Assembly: GCF_003386535.1 (NCBI RefSeq)
Contig: NZ_QTTN01000001.1
Span: 1-64,000 of the forward strand
Origin: Paenibacillus taihuensis
Lineage (GTDB): Bacteria > Bacillota > Bacilli > Paenibacillales > Paenibacillaceae
Direction: 5' to 3'
Length of the DNA stretch: 64,000 bases
Shown: positions 32,671 to 40,981 of the stretch, in pieces
Layout: every line of letters starts with the position of its first letter
Numbering within the stretch: the first letter of the stretch is position 1
Position numbers and translations under genes: made by a program
The notes under the pieces: model-generated
Seen by the model: the letters and a program-made list of their open reading frames with translations, nothing else
What the model was told of the DNA's origin: nothing
The model's database searches: none

Positions 32671-33921
32671 GTGAATGGAATGGAGAACAGTAATGTATTA
32701 ACCTCGACGCAAACGGTCATCGAAGAGGCGCTTCGCAAGCTTGGATATGGCGATGATATGATTGCATTGTTGAAAGAGCCGATGCGCATGATGACAGTCC
32801 GGATTCCTGTGCGGATGGACGATGGCAAGACGCGCGTATTCGTTGGCTACCGGGCGCAGCATAATGATTCAGTGGGACCGACTAAAGGCGGTGTCCGGTT
32901 TCACCCGGATGTCGATGAGATAGAAGTAAAAGCGCTGTCGATCTGGATGAGCATCAAGTGCGGCATTGCCGATCTGCCATACGGCGGCGGCAAAGGCGGC
33001 ATTATCTGTGATCCGCGCAAAATGTCATTCCGGGAGCTTGAGCGGCTCAGCCGCGGCTATGTTCGGGCGATCAGCCAAATCGTAGGGCCGACGAAGGACA
33101 TTCCAGCGCCGGACGTCATGACGAACTCGCAAATTATGGCGTGGATGATGGATGAGTACAGCCGGATCCGCGAGTTTGATTCGCCTGGGTTCATTACCGG
33201 CAAGCCGCTCGTGCTTGGCGGTTCTTTGGGGCGCGAGAGCGCAACAGCAAGAGGCGTCGCGATCATGATCGACGAAGCGATGGCGAAGAAGAGCATTCCG
33301 CTCCCTGGCTCGCGGATAGTCATTCAAGGCTTCGGCAACGCCGGCAGTTACCTGGCGAAATTCATGCATGATGCCGGTGCCAAGGTTATAGGTATTTCCG
33401 ATGTGAACGGCGCGTTGTATAATGAGCAAGGACTCGATATCGAAGACTTGATGGACCGCCGAGATTCATTCGGGACCGTCACGAACCTGTTCAAGAATAC
33501 GATCTCCAATGATGAGCTGCTGACGCTGGATTGCGACGTGCTCGTGCCGGCTGCGATCGAGAACCAAATAACGGCAGACAACGCAGACCGAATTCGTGCT
33601 AAAATCATAGTCGAGGCTGCGAATGGCCCAACGACGCTGGAAGCGACACGTACGGTGACGGAACGGGGCATTCTGCTCGTGCCGGATGTGCTTGCAAGTG
33701 CTGGCGGTGTTATAGTATCGTACTTTGAATGGGTACAAAACAATCAAGGCTACTATTGGTCTGAGGCTGAAGTGGATGCCAAGCTGCGCGACATGATGAT
33801 CCGGGGCTTTAATAGTGTATATGAGCTGCATAAGCTCAAGAAAGTGGATATGCGGCTTGCCGCCTACATGGTAGGCGTGCGCAAAATGGCGGAGGCCGTC
33901 CGGCTGCGCGGCTGGGTATAA
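32671..33921 (+). CDS. gudB: NAD-type glutamate dehydrogenase (GudB/RocG family)
   Basis: Converts glutamate to 2-oxoglutarate and ammonia; catabolic in Bacillus. 416 residues: VGYRAQHNDSVGPTKGGVRF (catalytic Lys), ADLPYGGGKGGI, DIPAPDVMTNSQIMAWM, then the Rossmann domain with VIQGFGNAGSYLAKFMHDAG. The GTG at 32671 is preferred because GGTGGTGA lies 8 nt upstream; a GTG at 32656 is an alternative. The locus is that of B. subtilis gudB; no tandem duplication like the inactive B. subtilis 168 allele was noticed. Confidence 0.9.
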   Translation: MNGMENSNVLTSTQTVIEEALRKLGYGDDMIALLKEPMRMMTVRIPVRMDDGKTRVFVGYRAQHNDSVGPTKGGVRFHPDVDEIEVKALSIWMSIKCGIADLPYGGGKGGIICDPRKMSFRELERLSRGYVRAISQIVGPTKDIPAPDVMTNSQIMAWMMDEYSRIREFDSPGFITGKPLVLGGSLGRESATARGVAIMIDEAMAKKSIPLPGSRIVIQGFGNAGSYLAKFMHDAGAKVIGISDVNGALYNEQGLDIEDLMDRRDSFGTVTNLFKNTISNDELLTLDCDVLVPAAIENQITADNADRIRAKIIVEAANGPTTLEATRTVTERGILLVPDVLASAGGVIVSYFEWVQNNQGYYWSEAEVDAKLRDMMIRGFNSVYELHKLKKVDMRLAAYMVGVRKMAEAVRLRGWV

Positions 33922-34008
33922 GTCTTACCGACGCCGCGCTGCTTTGCTCTTCATGGGCAGGATGCAAATCGCGCAGGAAAGTTTTAACGTCGGAAGGTGA
34001 CTCTATCT

Positions 34009-34707
34009 ATGCTGCTTTTTTCAATCTTAACAGCCGCGGTTGCTCCGGGCATCTCGCTGCTTACGTATTTTTACTTGAAGGACCGGTATGATGCCGAGCC
34101 GATTCATATGGTGGTGCGGGTGTTTCTGCTCGGCGTGCTCATCGTTCTGCCGATTATGGTGTTGCAGCGAGGACTCGTGCTGTGGCTGGGCGATAGTCCG
34201 ATTCTGTTCTCGTTCGGGATTTCGGCAGGTGTCGAAGAAGTGATCAAGTGGTTCGTGCTGTACCATATCATCTTTAATCATACCGAATTCGATGAGCCTT
34301 ACGACGGTATCGTCTATGCCGTAGCGATCTCGCTTGGCTTCGCGACTGTAGAGAATGTGCTCTACGCGGTGTTCCAGCCAGCTACGGTTGGCTCGCTGAC
34401 CATACGTGCGCTGCTTCCGGTATCGGGGCATGCTCTATTCGGCGTAACGATGGGCTTCTATCTGGGCAAAGCGAGGTTTGCGACCGATAAGCTGAAGGTC
34501 ATGCAATTTCTAGCGCTTGCGGCCGTTGTTCCGCTCTTGGAGCACGGCATCTATGACTGGATTATGGGTTCCGGCACGACTTATTGGGTATGGTTCATCG
34601 TTCCGCTCATGGTTTATCTATGGATCAAAGGCGTACGCAAGATGAAATTAGCTAATGCTGGCTCGCCGTTTCGGGTGCTTGGGCACGAGGAAGAGATTAA
34701 GCTTTAG
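34009..34707 (+). CDS. prsW: PrsW-family intramembrane metalloprotease
   Basis: 232 residues with about seven helices. Motifs AGVEEVIKWFVLYHI (Glu76, Glu77), AISLGFATVENVLY and SGHALFGVTMG are those of PrsW. In B. subtilis PrsW makes the first cut in the anti-sigma factor RsiW, releasing sigma-W under antimicrobial-peptide stress. The ATG at 34009 has GGAAGGTGA upstream. Target identity here is inferred from the family. Confidence 0.9.
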   Translation: MLLFSILTAAVAPGISLLTYFYLKDRYDAEPIHMVVRVFLLGVLIVLPIMVLQRGLVLWLGDSPILFSFGISAGVEEVIKWFVLYHIIFNHTEFDEPYDGIVYAVAISLGFATVENVLYAVFQPATVGSLTIRALLPVSGHALFGVTMGFYLGKARFATDKLKVMQFLALAAVVPLLEHGIYDWIMGSGTTYWVWFIVPLMVYLWIKGVRKMKLANAGSPFRVLGHEEEIKL

Positions 34708-34752
34708 GATTTCCGTCCATAATAAGGAAAAAAAGTGCCTTAGGAGGAATCC

Positions 34753-34911
34753 ATGATTTCGGCTCGTGTAAAAGTGGCGATTCGGTGCAATATGTGCGGG
34801 GAGAAGTTTGTACTTCGCGGCCGCAGAGAGAAAGACAAGATCGACACCGGCTTCAAGCAGTGCTTGTGCAACAATATCCATGATTTTGACGTGGAAGAGA
34901 TTGCGCTGTAG
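34753..34911 (+). CDS. Tiny Cys-containing protein, possible zinc ribbon
   Basis: 52 residues, unrecognised. TAGGAGGAATCC directly precedes the ATG, which makes it a credible gene despite its size. The peptide has C-N-M-C at residues 13-16 and C-L-C near residue 39, a possible CxxC...CxC metal site, with basic and acidic stretches between. It takes the place where sleB lies before ypeB in B. subtilis. Confidence 0.6.
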   Translation: MISARVKVAIRCNMCGEKFVLRGRREKDKIDTGFKQCLCNNIHDFDVEEIAL

Positions 34912-34954
34912 CAGGCTGGAATCGGCAAACAGGATATGTTATACAAAAATGCAT

Positions 34955-35011
34955 AAAGCTCCTTTCGGCGAACCAAACTAACACCAGGTTTTGCATACGA
35001 AAGGAGCTTTT
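34955..35011 (+). promoter_or_regulatory. SD-masking hairpin upstream of ypeB
   Basis: AAAGCTCCTTTCG at 34955-34967 is the exact complement of CGAAAGGAGCTTT at 34998-35010, with a 30-nt loop. The right arm contains AAAGGAGC, the ribosome-binding site of ypeB, and a short T run follows. Transcripts starting upstream would have the site hidden; one starting in the loop would not. It may also act as a terminator. Confidence 0.6.
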
Positions 35012-35016
35012 GCCAT

Positions 35017-36351
35017 ATGTATCGTCGATTGAGCGCTATACTTTTTCCGGTGATGACGCTGTTCTTCATCGGCTCGATCTATTGGGGCTATCAAGAGCAC
35101 CAGGAGAAAAACTCCATTCTTATTAAGGCTGAGAATCAGTACCAGCGGGCCTTTCATGATCTGTCGTATCATATGGATCAGCTGCATCGGGAGCTCGGCA
35201 ATACGCTGGCGGTTAACAGCACCTCGCAAGCTTTCCATCGGAAAGGGCTTGTGAATGTGTGGCGGCTGACGAGCGAGGCGCAGAATGAGATCAACCAGCT
35301 GCCGCTGACGCTGCTGCCATTCAGCCAGACAGAGGAGTTCTTGTCCAAGATCGCCAACTTCTCGTATAAAACGTCGGTTCGGGATTTGAGCAAGAAGCCA
35401 CTTAGTCCGGCGGAGTTTAAGACATTGAAGTCGTTATACCAAGATTCGGATGACATTTCCAAATCGCTTTACGGCGTACAGGATAAAGTTATCGCGAACA
35501 ATTTACGCTGGATGGACGTTGAAGCAGCGCTCGCTACGGAGAAATCGACACTTGATAATACGATCATCGACGGCTTCAAAACCGTGGATAAGAAAGTGAG
35601 CGAATATCCGGAAATCAACTGGGGTCCTTCGGTTGCCAGCATGTACGAGAAACGTACAGTTAAAATGCTTGCCGGCAAGAAAAGCACACCGGACGATATT
35701 AAGCGGCTTGCCGCCAAGTTTCTGAAGCTTAACGATACGAAGGGCATTCGCGTTGTTGAGAACGGGAAAGGGACGGAATACGAGTCTTATTCCGCTACAT
35801 ACCAAGAGAACGGTGCTGACAATCCGATTGAGCTGGATTACACCAAGCGCGGCGCGCAGCTGATCTGGTACCAAAATCCGCGCACCGTTGGAAAAGCGAT
35901 CCTTTCCGTGGATACTGCGAAGCAGAAGGCTGCGGATTTCCTGGCGCGACACGGCTATCCGGGTATGAAAGCCATCACGTATAACAAAGACGATTCCACA
36001 GCTGTGTTCACCTATATCACGAACCAGAACGGTGTGCTCATCTATCCAGAGAAACTGACGGTCAAAATTGCGCTCGACAACGGCGAACCTGTCAGCCTGC
36101 AGGCTGCGGACTACGTCTATGAGCATCATAAACGCAATTTGCCGAAGCCGAAGCTGATGAGCGCAGATGCTCGTGCTGCGCTCAATCCGGACTTCAAAGT
36201 GAAGAAGGAGCAAATGTCCCTGATTAAGAACGACATGGGCGAAGAAGTGCTTTGTTATGAGTTTATAGGCAGCATTAACGGCGGATTGTACAAAATCTAC
36301 GTCAATGCAGAGTCCGGCGTCGAGGAATCGATCGAGCAAATGCCAGCGTAA
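35017..36351 (+). CDS. ypeB: Germination protein YpeB
   Basis: In B. subtilis YpeB and the cortex-lytic enzyme SleB stabilise each other in the spore. 444 residues: N-terminal helix (LSAILFPVMTLFFIGSIYWG), a helical N-terminal domain (YQRAFHDLSYHMDQLHRELG), and C-terminal PepSY/YPEB repeats (about 200-444; YPGMKAITYNKDDSTAVFTY, EEVLCYEFIGSINGGLYKIY). AAAGGAGC is 6 nt upstream of the ATG. sleB is not adjacent, unlike B. subtilis. A terminator follows. Confidence 0.9.
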   Translation: MYRRLSAILFPVMTLFFIGSIYWGYQEHQEKNSILIKAENQYQRAFHDLSYHMDQLHRELGNTLAVNSTSQAFHRKGLVNVWRLTSEAQNEINQLPLTLLPFSQTEEFLSKIANFSYKTSVRDLSKKPLSPAEFKTLKSLYQDSDDISKSLYGVQDKVIANNLRWMDVEAALATEKSTLDNTIIDGFKTVDKKVSEYPEINWGPSVASMYEKRTVKMLAGKKSTPDDIKRLAAKFLKLNDTKGIRVVENGKGTEYESYSATYQENGADNPIELDYTKRGAQLIWYQNPRTVGKAILSVDTAKQKAADFLARHGYPGMKAITYNKDDSTAVFTYITNQNGVLIYPEKLTVKIALDNGEPVSLQAADYVYEHHKRNLPKPKLMSADARAALNPDFKVKKEQMSLIKNDMGEEVLCYEFIGSINGGLYKIYVNAESGVEESIEQMPA

Positions 36352-36364
36352 TGAACAATGAACT

Positions 36365-36405
36365 AGGACGCTCGTCCCATGCGGATGCGCGTCCTTTGTT
36401 TATTT
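36365..36405 (+). terminator. Probable terminator after ypeB
   Basis: AGGACGC at 36365-36371 pairs with GCGTCCT at 36389-36395, followed by TTGTTTATTTT. Confidence 0.6.
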
Positions 36406-36436
36406 TCGGGCCCCTCCCCAAATATTCGACAGCCTA

Positions 36437-36445
36437 TGCTATAAT
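36437..36445 (+). promoter_or_regulatory. Candidate extended -10 promoter of ypfA
   Basis: TGCTATAAT, a perfect extended -10 element, 25 nt upstream of the ATG. No clear -35 box. Confidence 0.45.
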
Positions 36446-36470
36446 CGAACCAGGAGGGGGGGAAGCCTGG

Positions 36471-37124
36471 ATGCTGCCGAAAATAAACCAATTTCTATTT
36501 TTGCATGTCGCTTCTTCCGATGAAGAGGAAGCAGCCGTTGAATATAAGTCCAGAATTGCCGATATTGACGGTGAAGAGCTGCATATAGAAGTTCCTATCT
36601 TAGAGAAAACAGGACGTTTAAAACGATTATTCCTTGGGGATGAAATCTCCGCCTACTTCGTTACGGAGGAAGGCGTAAAGAACTATTTTAATAGCCACGT
36701 ATTAGGCTTTAAGGAAGATGGCGTCAGGCTTGTTCGCATTCGGAAGCCGGAGCCGGATTCTATAACGAAGGTACAGCGCCGCAATTTCTTGCGCGTAGCA
36801 GCTGATCTGGAAATCGCCATCAAGATGGCGAACCAAATCCGCATTCTCGGCATGACTGACGATGTTGGCGGCGGCGGAATATCGTTCTTGATCGATGGCA
36901 AATGGCCAATCAAGCAAGGGACCGAGCTTGATTGCTGGCTGCTTGTTCCTTACCGGAACGGTTCGATTGACCATTCGCAATTCAAAGCGGAGGTTGTTCG
37001 CGTAAAGCCGCTTGAGAGCGGCAGGAATCAGGTGATGGCGAAGTTCTCGCAGATCAATGACAGTGAGAGACAGCGTATCATTCGTTATTGCTTTGAGCGC
37101 CAGCTTGACTTCCGCAAACGATAA
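36471..37124 (+). CDS. ypfA: PilZ-domain c-di-GMP receptor, YpfA (MotI) type
   Basis: 217 residues: N-terminal YcgR-like domain (LEKTGRLKRLFLGDEISAYF) and C-terminal PilZ domain beginning QRRNFLRVAADLEI (RxxxR, Arg104 and Arg108). In B. subtilis YpfA binds c-di-GMP and slows the flagellar motor through MotA. The second PilZ motif is D-V-G-G-G-G (from Asp131), where the family usually has DxSxxG; the Ser is Gly here. The ATG at 36471 follows AGGAGGGGGG; the longer frame from 36351 overlaps the promoter and is rejected. Confidence 0.87.
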   Translation: MLPKINQFLFLHVASSDEEEAAVEYKSRIADIDGEELHIEVPILEKTGRLKRLFLGDEISAYFVTEEGVKNYFNSHVLGFKEDGVRLVRIRKPEPDSITKVQRRNFLRVAADLEIAIKMANQIRILGMTDDVGGGGISFLIDGKWPIKQGTELDCWLLVPYRNGSIDHSQFKAEVVRVKPLESGRNQVMAKFSQINDSERQRIIRYCFERQLDFRKR

Positions 37125-37235
37125 GACCGAATACATATAATGTGCACCACCAGAGTGCATAAGGATTGCCACCTGTGGAAAAGCTAGCCTTAATCTCGAG
37201 AAGATGTGCTGCAGAAGCAGGGGGCTTGTCCATCC

Positions 37236-37412
37236 ATGTTCGACCGTTCACAGAAGCATTACGAAACCGTCACGGATCAAGTGACGAGAATACTTAAAAT
37301 GATTATTATTGTGCTGCTTGCCGCAATCCTTCTAAGCCAGCTCGCACTGCAAATTCCAGCGGTCCGATTATGGGTAACGGGCGTCGATAAGCTGGAAGGA
37401 ACTCCCTTCTAG
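37236..37412 (+). CDS. Small membrane protein, YpfB-like
   Basis: 58 residues: a polar N-terminus and one helix (IIIVLLAAILLSQLALQI). Position between ypfA and cmk matches B. subtilis ypfB, a small membrane protein of unknown role (DUF5359). The ATG at 37236 follows AGGGGGC at a loose spacing of about 11 nt; a GTG at 37206 is an alternative. Family assignment is mainly positional. Confidence 0.6.
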   Translation: MFDRSQKHYETVTDQVTRILKMIIIVLLAAILLSQLALQIPAVRLWVTGVDKLEGTPF

Positions 37413-37428
37413 CAAGCGCTCTCGTTCT

Positions 37429-37457
37429 TTGCACTTGGGTTTGCGCTGTGGTATAAT
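37429..37457 (+). promoter_or_regulatory. Candidate sigma-A promoter of cmk
   Basis: TTGCAC at 37429-37434, 17 nt, TATAAT at 37452-37457. The -10 box is perfect, the -35 box only half conserved. Confidence 0.5.
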
Positions 37458-37531
37458 TTTCACTATCGCAGGCAGAGCCTGCTTTTTTAATGGCGATTAG
37501 CGCAAGGTAGCAGTCAAGGAGGCAACAAAAG

Positions 37532-38233
37532 TTGGGCATGGATGGGGGAAACATGAGCAGCCGCATTAATGTGGCGATCGACGGGCCTGCAGGCGCAGGG
37601 AAGAGCACCGTCGCCCGCAAAGTCGCGCAGCAATTAGGATACGTCTACATAGATACAGGCGCGATGTACCGGGCAGTCGCTTTTGCAGCGAACCGGGCAG
37701 GCATTCCGGCTAGCGGCGCAGCAAGGTTGGCCGAGCTCATGAAGACAATTGAGATTGCACTCGAACCAGGTCCAGACGGACAGCTTGTCCGCTTGAATGG
37801 CGAGGATATTACGACGGGAATCAGATCTCGCGAAGTGACCTTACAGGTATCCGAGATTGCTTCGCACGAAGCGGTTCGCGTCAAACTCGTCGAGATGCAG
37901 CGGCAGCTTGCTGCGATGAAAGGCATCGTCATGGACGGCCGAGATATCGGAACGACTGTATTGCCGAACGCCGAAGTAAAAGTGTTTCTGATCGCCAGCG
38001 TTCAAGTTAGAGCGCTTCGCCGTTTCCAAGAGTTAAGCGGCATCGAAGCAGTACCGATCGAGCAGCTGGAGAAGGAGATTGCCGAGCGTGACCGGAGCGA
38101 TGAGAGCAGAGAGATTTCTCCGCTTACGCGAGCGCAGGATGCTGTAGTTGTGGATAGTACAGAGCTGTCGATCGACCAAGTCGTCGCAGTTATTCTGGAC
38201 TTATGCCGAACCAAAACGGTGGAGGCGAAGTAA
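37532..38233 (+). CDS. cmk: Cytidylate kinase
   Basis: Phosphorylates CMP and dCMP with ATP. The P-loop is VAIDGPAGAGKSTVARKVA, followed by GYVYIDTGAMYRAVA, GIVMDGRDIGTTVLPNAEVK and EIAERDRSDESREISPL. 233 residues from the TTG at 37532, which has AAGGAGG 9 nt upstream. An ATG at 37553 (GGGGGAAAC upstream) aligns better with the usual N-terminus and would shorten the protein by 7 residues; the sequence does not settle this. Confidence 0.93.
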   Translation: MGMDGGNMSSRINVAIDGPAGAGKSTVARKVAQQLGYVYIDTGAMYRAVAFAANRAGIPASGAARLAELMKTIEIALEPGPDGQLVRLNGEDITTGIRSREVTLQVSEIASHEAVRVKLVEMQRQLAAMKGIVMDGRDIGTTVLPNAEVKVFLIASVQVRALRRFQELSGIEAVPIEQLEKEIAERDRSDESREISPLTRAQDAVVVDSTELSIDQVVAVILDLCRTKTVEAK

Positions 38234-38236
38234 ACT

Positions 38237-38815
38237 ATGATATACAACATCTGCCGAGGCTTGCTGCGAATCATTTACGCCGTCTGTTTCAGATTTGAAG
38301 CGACGGGATTGGAGAACATACCGGCCGATGGGCCAGTCGTTCTTTGTTCCAATCATATCAGTCTGCTTGATCCGCCGACAGTCGGCACGAAGGTGAACCG
38401 CAAAGTCCATTACATGGCCAAAGCGGAGCTCTTCGATGTTCCGTTATTCGGCAAGTTCATTCGAACACTTGGCGCATTTCCGGTAAAACGGGGCGGGGTC
38501 AGCAAGGATGCCATCCGAACAGCAATTAACTTGCTGAAGGAAGGCAACGTGATGGGGATTTTCCCCGAAGGAACGAGAAGCTCAGGTGACAACAGCGCAG
38601 GCAAGAAGGGTGCAGCGATGATCGCGCTGCGCAGCGGTGCAGTCGTTATCCCTGTAGCGATACTCGGCCGCTATCGTTTGTTCCGCAAGATGCGCATCAA
38701 GTATGGCAAGCCTATTGATATGACGGCCTTTATACAAGATTCTTCATCTGATGTACTTGAGAAAGTAACCGACACCATTATGGCGCGAATCCGCGCGATG
38801 GTGAAAGAAGGGTAA
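38237..38815 (+). CDS. plsC: 1-acyl-sn-glycerol-3-phosphate acyltransferase
   Basis: Second acylation of phosphatidic acid synthesis at the inner membrane face. 192 residues with the HX4D motif CSNHISLLDPP (His40, Asp45), the GAFPVKRGG block, IFPEGTRSSG and AVVIPVAILG. It follows cmk with only 3 nt between, so they are co-transcribed. Together with plsY downstream (43656) it completes glycerophosphate acylation. Confidence 0.92.
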   Translation: MIYNICRGLLRIIYAVCFRFEATGLENIPADGPVVLCSNHISLLDPPTVGTKVNRKVHYMAKAELFDVPLFGKFIRTLGAFPVKRGGVSKDAIRTAINLLKEGNVMGIFPEGTRSSGDNSAGKKGAAMIALRSGAVVIPVAILGRYRLFRKMRIKYGKPIDMTAFIQDSSSDVLEKVTDTIMARIRAMVKEG

Positions 38816-38962
38816 TTGGCATAAAACGATTCGTCCGTGATTGAAGTTGAACGGCGAACCTGTTTTTGCTGGCGTTTTAGACGGTGTGCCTGCGAGAGGT
38901 GTTTCAATCTGCGGCTGCACGTTTAAATAAAGTTGGGGTATGAATTGAGGAGGTAATTTCAA

Positions 38963-40207
38963 ATGTCAGAAGAAACAAAAGTTCAAGAGTCCGCAGCAGC
39001 GGAAAGCCAAGAAGCGATGGACAATTTCGTGTCCTTGAAAAAAGGGGACACAGTGAATGGTACGATCGTCAAAATCGAAGATAACCAAGTGTTCGTTAGC
39101 CTTGGATATAAATATGACGGCGTTATTCCCCTCCGTGAGCTTTCCTCCGTACAGCTTGACAACGCAGCAGATGCTGTTCAAGTTGGTCAAGAGGTACAAC
39201 TGAAAGTCGTCAGCATCGACGACGGTAAAGAAAAGCTCGTTCTTTCCAAGAAAGCAATCGATAGCGAGAGCGCTTGGGATACGCTGCAAGCACGCTTCGA
39301 TTCCGGCGAAGTTTTCGAAATTTCTGTCGCTGACGTAGTTAAAGGCGGCCTTGTTGCCGACGTTGGCGTACGCGGATTCATTCCAGCTTCCATGGTGGAG
39401 CGTCATTTCGTAGAAGATTTCAGCGATTACAAAGGTCGTACGCTTCGCGTGAAAGTGAAAGAGATCGACAGAGAAAACAACAAAGTAATCCTTTCTGCTA
39501 AAGAAGTGCTTGATGCAGAATTCGAACAAAATAAACAAAACATCATCGGCGGCCTGCAAGTTGGCCAAGAGCTTGATGGTACAGTACAACGTTTGACTCC
39601 GTTCGGCGCATTCGTTGATATCGGCGGCATTGACGGCCTTGTACACGTATCCGAGCTGTCCTGGCAGCACGTTGCACATCCGAAGGATGTTGTAACAGAA
39701 GGCCAATCCGTTCGCGTTAAAGTACTTAAGGTTGATCCGGCTAACGGCAAAATCAGCCTGAGCATCAAAGCGGCTCAACCAGGTCCTTGGGAGCAATCCA
39801 GCGGTCAATTCAATATTGGCGATATCGTAACAGGTACGGTTCGCCGTATCGTGAGTTTCGGCGTATTCGTTGAGATCGCGCCAGGCGTTGAAGGCTTGGT
39901 TCACATTTCGCAGCTTGCGCACCGTCACGTAGCAACTCCGAACGAAGTTGTTAAAGAAGGTCAAGAAGTGAAAGCGAAAATCCTTGATTTCAACCCTGCT
40001 GAGAAGCGTGTATCCCTCAGCATCAAAGAAACTGAGGAAGCGCCTGAGCAAGCTCCACGTCCGGAGAGAGAGCGCAGTGAACGCGGTGAGCGCGCACCTC
40101 GCGGGCCGAAAGTCGAGCTGAACAACCCGAACGTTTCCTTGAGCAACGAGAGCATGAGCTTCACGCTTGCTGAGCGTTTCGGCGACAAGCTGAGCAAATT
40201 GAAATAA
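38963..40207 (+). CDS. ypfD: S1-domain RNA-binding protein (RpsA/YpfD type)
   Basis: 414 residues with four S1 repeats, beginning near residues 27 (KKGDTVNGTIVKIEDNQVFV), 113 (FEISVADVVKGGLVADVGVR), 198 (ELDGTVQRLTPFGAFVDIGG) and 285 (IVTGTVRRIVSFGVFVEIAP). Four repeats are typical of the Gram-positive S1 homologue, which is not an integral ribosomal protein in B. subtilis. A Arg/Glu/Pro-rich linker follows residue 365. AGGAGGTAA lies upstream of the ATG. Codon use is visibly more biased than in neighbours, which suggests high expression. Confidence 0.92.
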   Translation: MSEETKVQESAAAESQEAMDNFVSLKKGDTVNGTIVKIEDNQVFVSLGYKYDGVIPLRELSSVQLDNAADAVQVGQEVQLKVVSIDDGKEKLVLSKKAIDSESAWDTLQARFDSGEVFEISVADVVKGGLVADVGVRGFIPASMVERHFVEDFSDYKGRTLRVKVKEIDRENNKVILSAKEVLDAEFEQNKQNIIGGLQVGQELDGTVQRLTPFGAFVDIGGIDGLVHVSELSWQHVAHPKDVVTEGQSVRVKVLKVDPANGKISLSIKAAQPGPWEQSSGQFNIGDIVTGTVRRIVSFGVFVEIAPGVEGLVHISQLAHRHVATPNEVVKEGQEVKAKILDFNPAEKRVSLSIKETEEAPEQAPRPERERSERGERAPRGPKVELNNPNVSLSNESMSFTLAERFGDKLSKLK

Positions 40208-40224
40208 TTAGTATGAGTTTCTTG

Positions 40225-40256
40225 AAAGAGCTGTCCTCAGGGCGGCTCTTTTTTAT
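40225..40256 (+). terminator. Rho-independent terminator after the S1 protein gene
   Basis: AGAGCTGTCC/GGGCGGCTCT (one G-T pair) with loop TCA, then TTTTTTATTTT. Confidence 0.85.
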
Positions 40257-40351
40257 TTTGCTCTCATGGTCTTGGTCATGGTCGATTTCCCCTGCTCTGG
40301 ATTAGCTTCACCATTTGCGGCGCATAATAGGGCAATGAGGTGAAACCAATC

Positions 40352-40978
40352 GTGAATGATGGATTTATAGCGTTCTGGCTTCTGTCGATGGCGGCTATCC
40401 TGTATATGACCGGCTGGAAGGAGCATGTAGCGGATGGGGTTCCGCACAGGGTTATTGTGTACTTTGTTCTATTCGCGCTATTGCTGCACTATGTTCAGCT
40501 GCCGATTGGCGACTCTGCTCTGATAACAGGCAGTGCGACGATTGCTGTCACTCTCGCAGTTGCACTCTTAATTGCGATGCGGAACATCGGTGCGATGCTC
40601 TTCGTGCTGTTCTCTGCATTGCTCACGGGCTTCATGTGGATGTGGATGCGGTACATCTACAGCATTGATCCTGTGTTTATCGTCGTGTCTCCGAACTGGG
40701 ACGGACCGCTGCTTGCGGGCTTGTTCGCCGGACTGCTCGCGGATCGGTTTAAGACGCAGTTCATTCTGGCTGTAATGGCTGCTGTCTTCTCGGTTGGCGA
40801 TCAGCTGCTGAGTCCGCTTGCGGTATCGAAGCCGATTCTTATCGGTACAGCAACTTGGTGGGACGGTCTTGTCATTGCGCTGTGCGCGGCTAGATTGACC
40901 GGTAATGTGAAGCACTGGCTTAAGGAGAAGACGCTCCGCATGATGGAGAGCCGCGGTGAACGGGGAGGGAGTGCGTAG
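40352..40978 (+). CDS. Polytopic membrane protein, YphA-like
   Basis: 208 residues with about six hydrophobic helices (IVYFVLFALLLHYVQL; ATIAVTLAVALLIAMR; MLFVLFSALLTGFMWMWM; FILAVMAAVFSVGDQLL). It corresponds in position and size to B. subtilis yphA. No catalytic motif is visible. The GTG at 40352 has GAGGTGA 8 nt upstream; the GTG at 40340 would overlap that site. It stops 3 nt before the YIEGIA gene, so they form an operon. Confidence 0.75.
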   Translation: MNDGFIAFWLLSMAAILYMTGWKEHVADGVPHRVIVYFVLFALLLHYVQLPIGDSALITGSATIAVTLAVALLIAMRNIGAMLFVLFSALLTGFMWMWMRYIYSIDPVFIVVSPNWDGPLLAGLFAGLLADRFKTQFILAVMAAVFSVGDQLLSPLAVSKPILIGTATWWDGLVIALCAARLTGNVKHWLKEKTLRMMESRGERGGSA

Positions 40979-40981
40979 CTA

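Noticed and set aside
38966-40051. 361-codon minus-strand frame opposite the S1 protein gene
   Set aside because: Shadow of a strongly codon-biased gene; no family resemblance.
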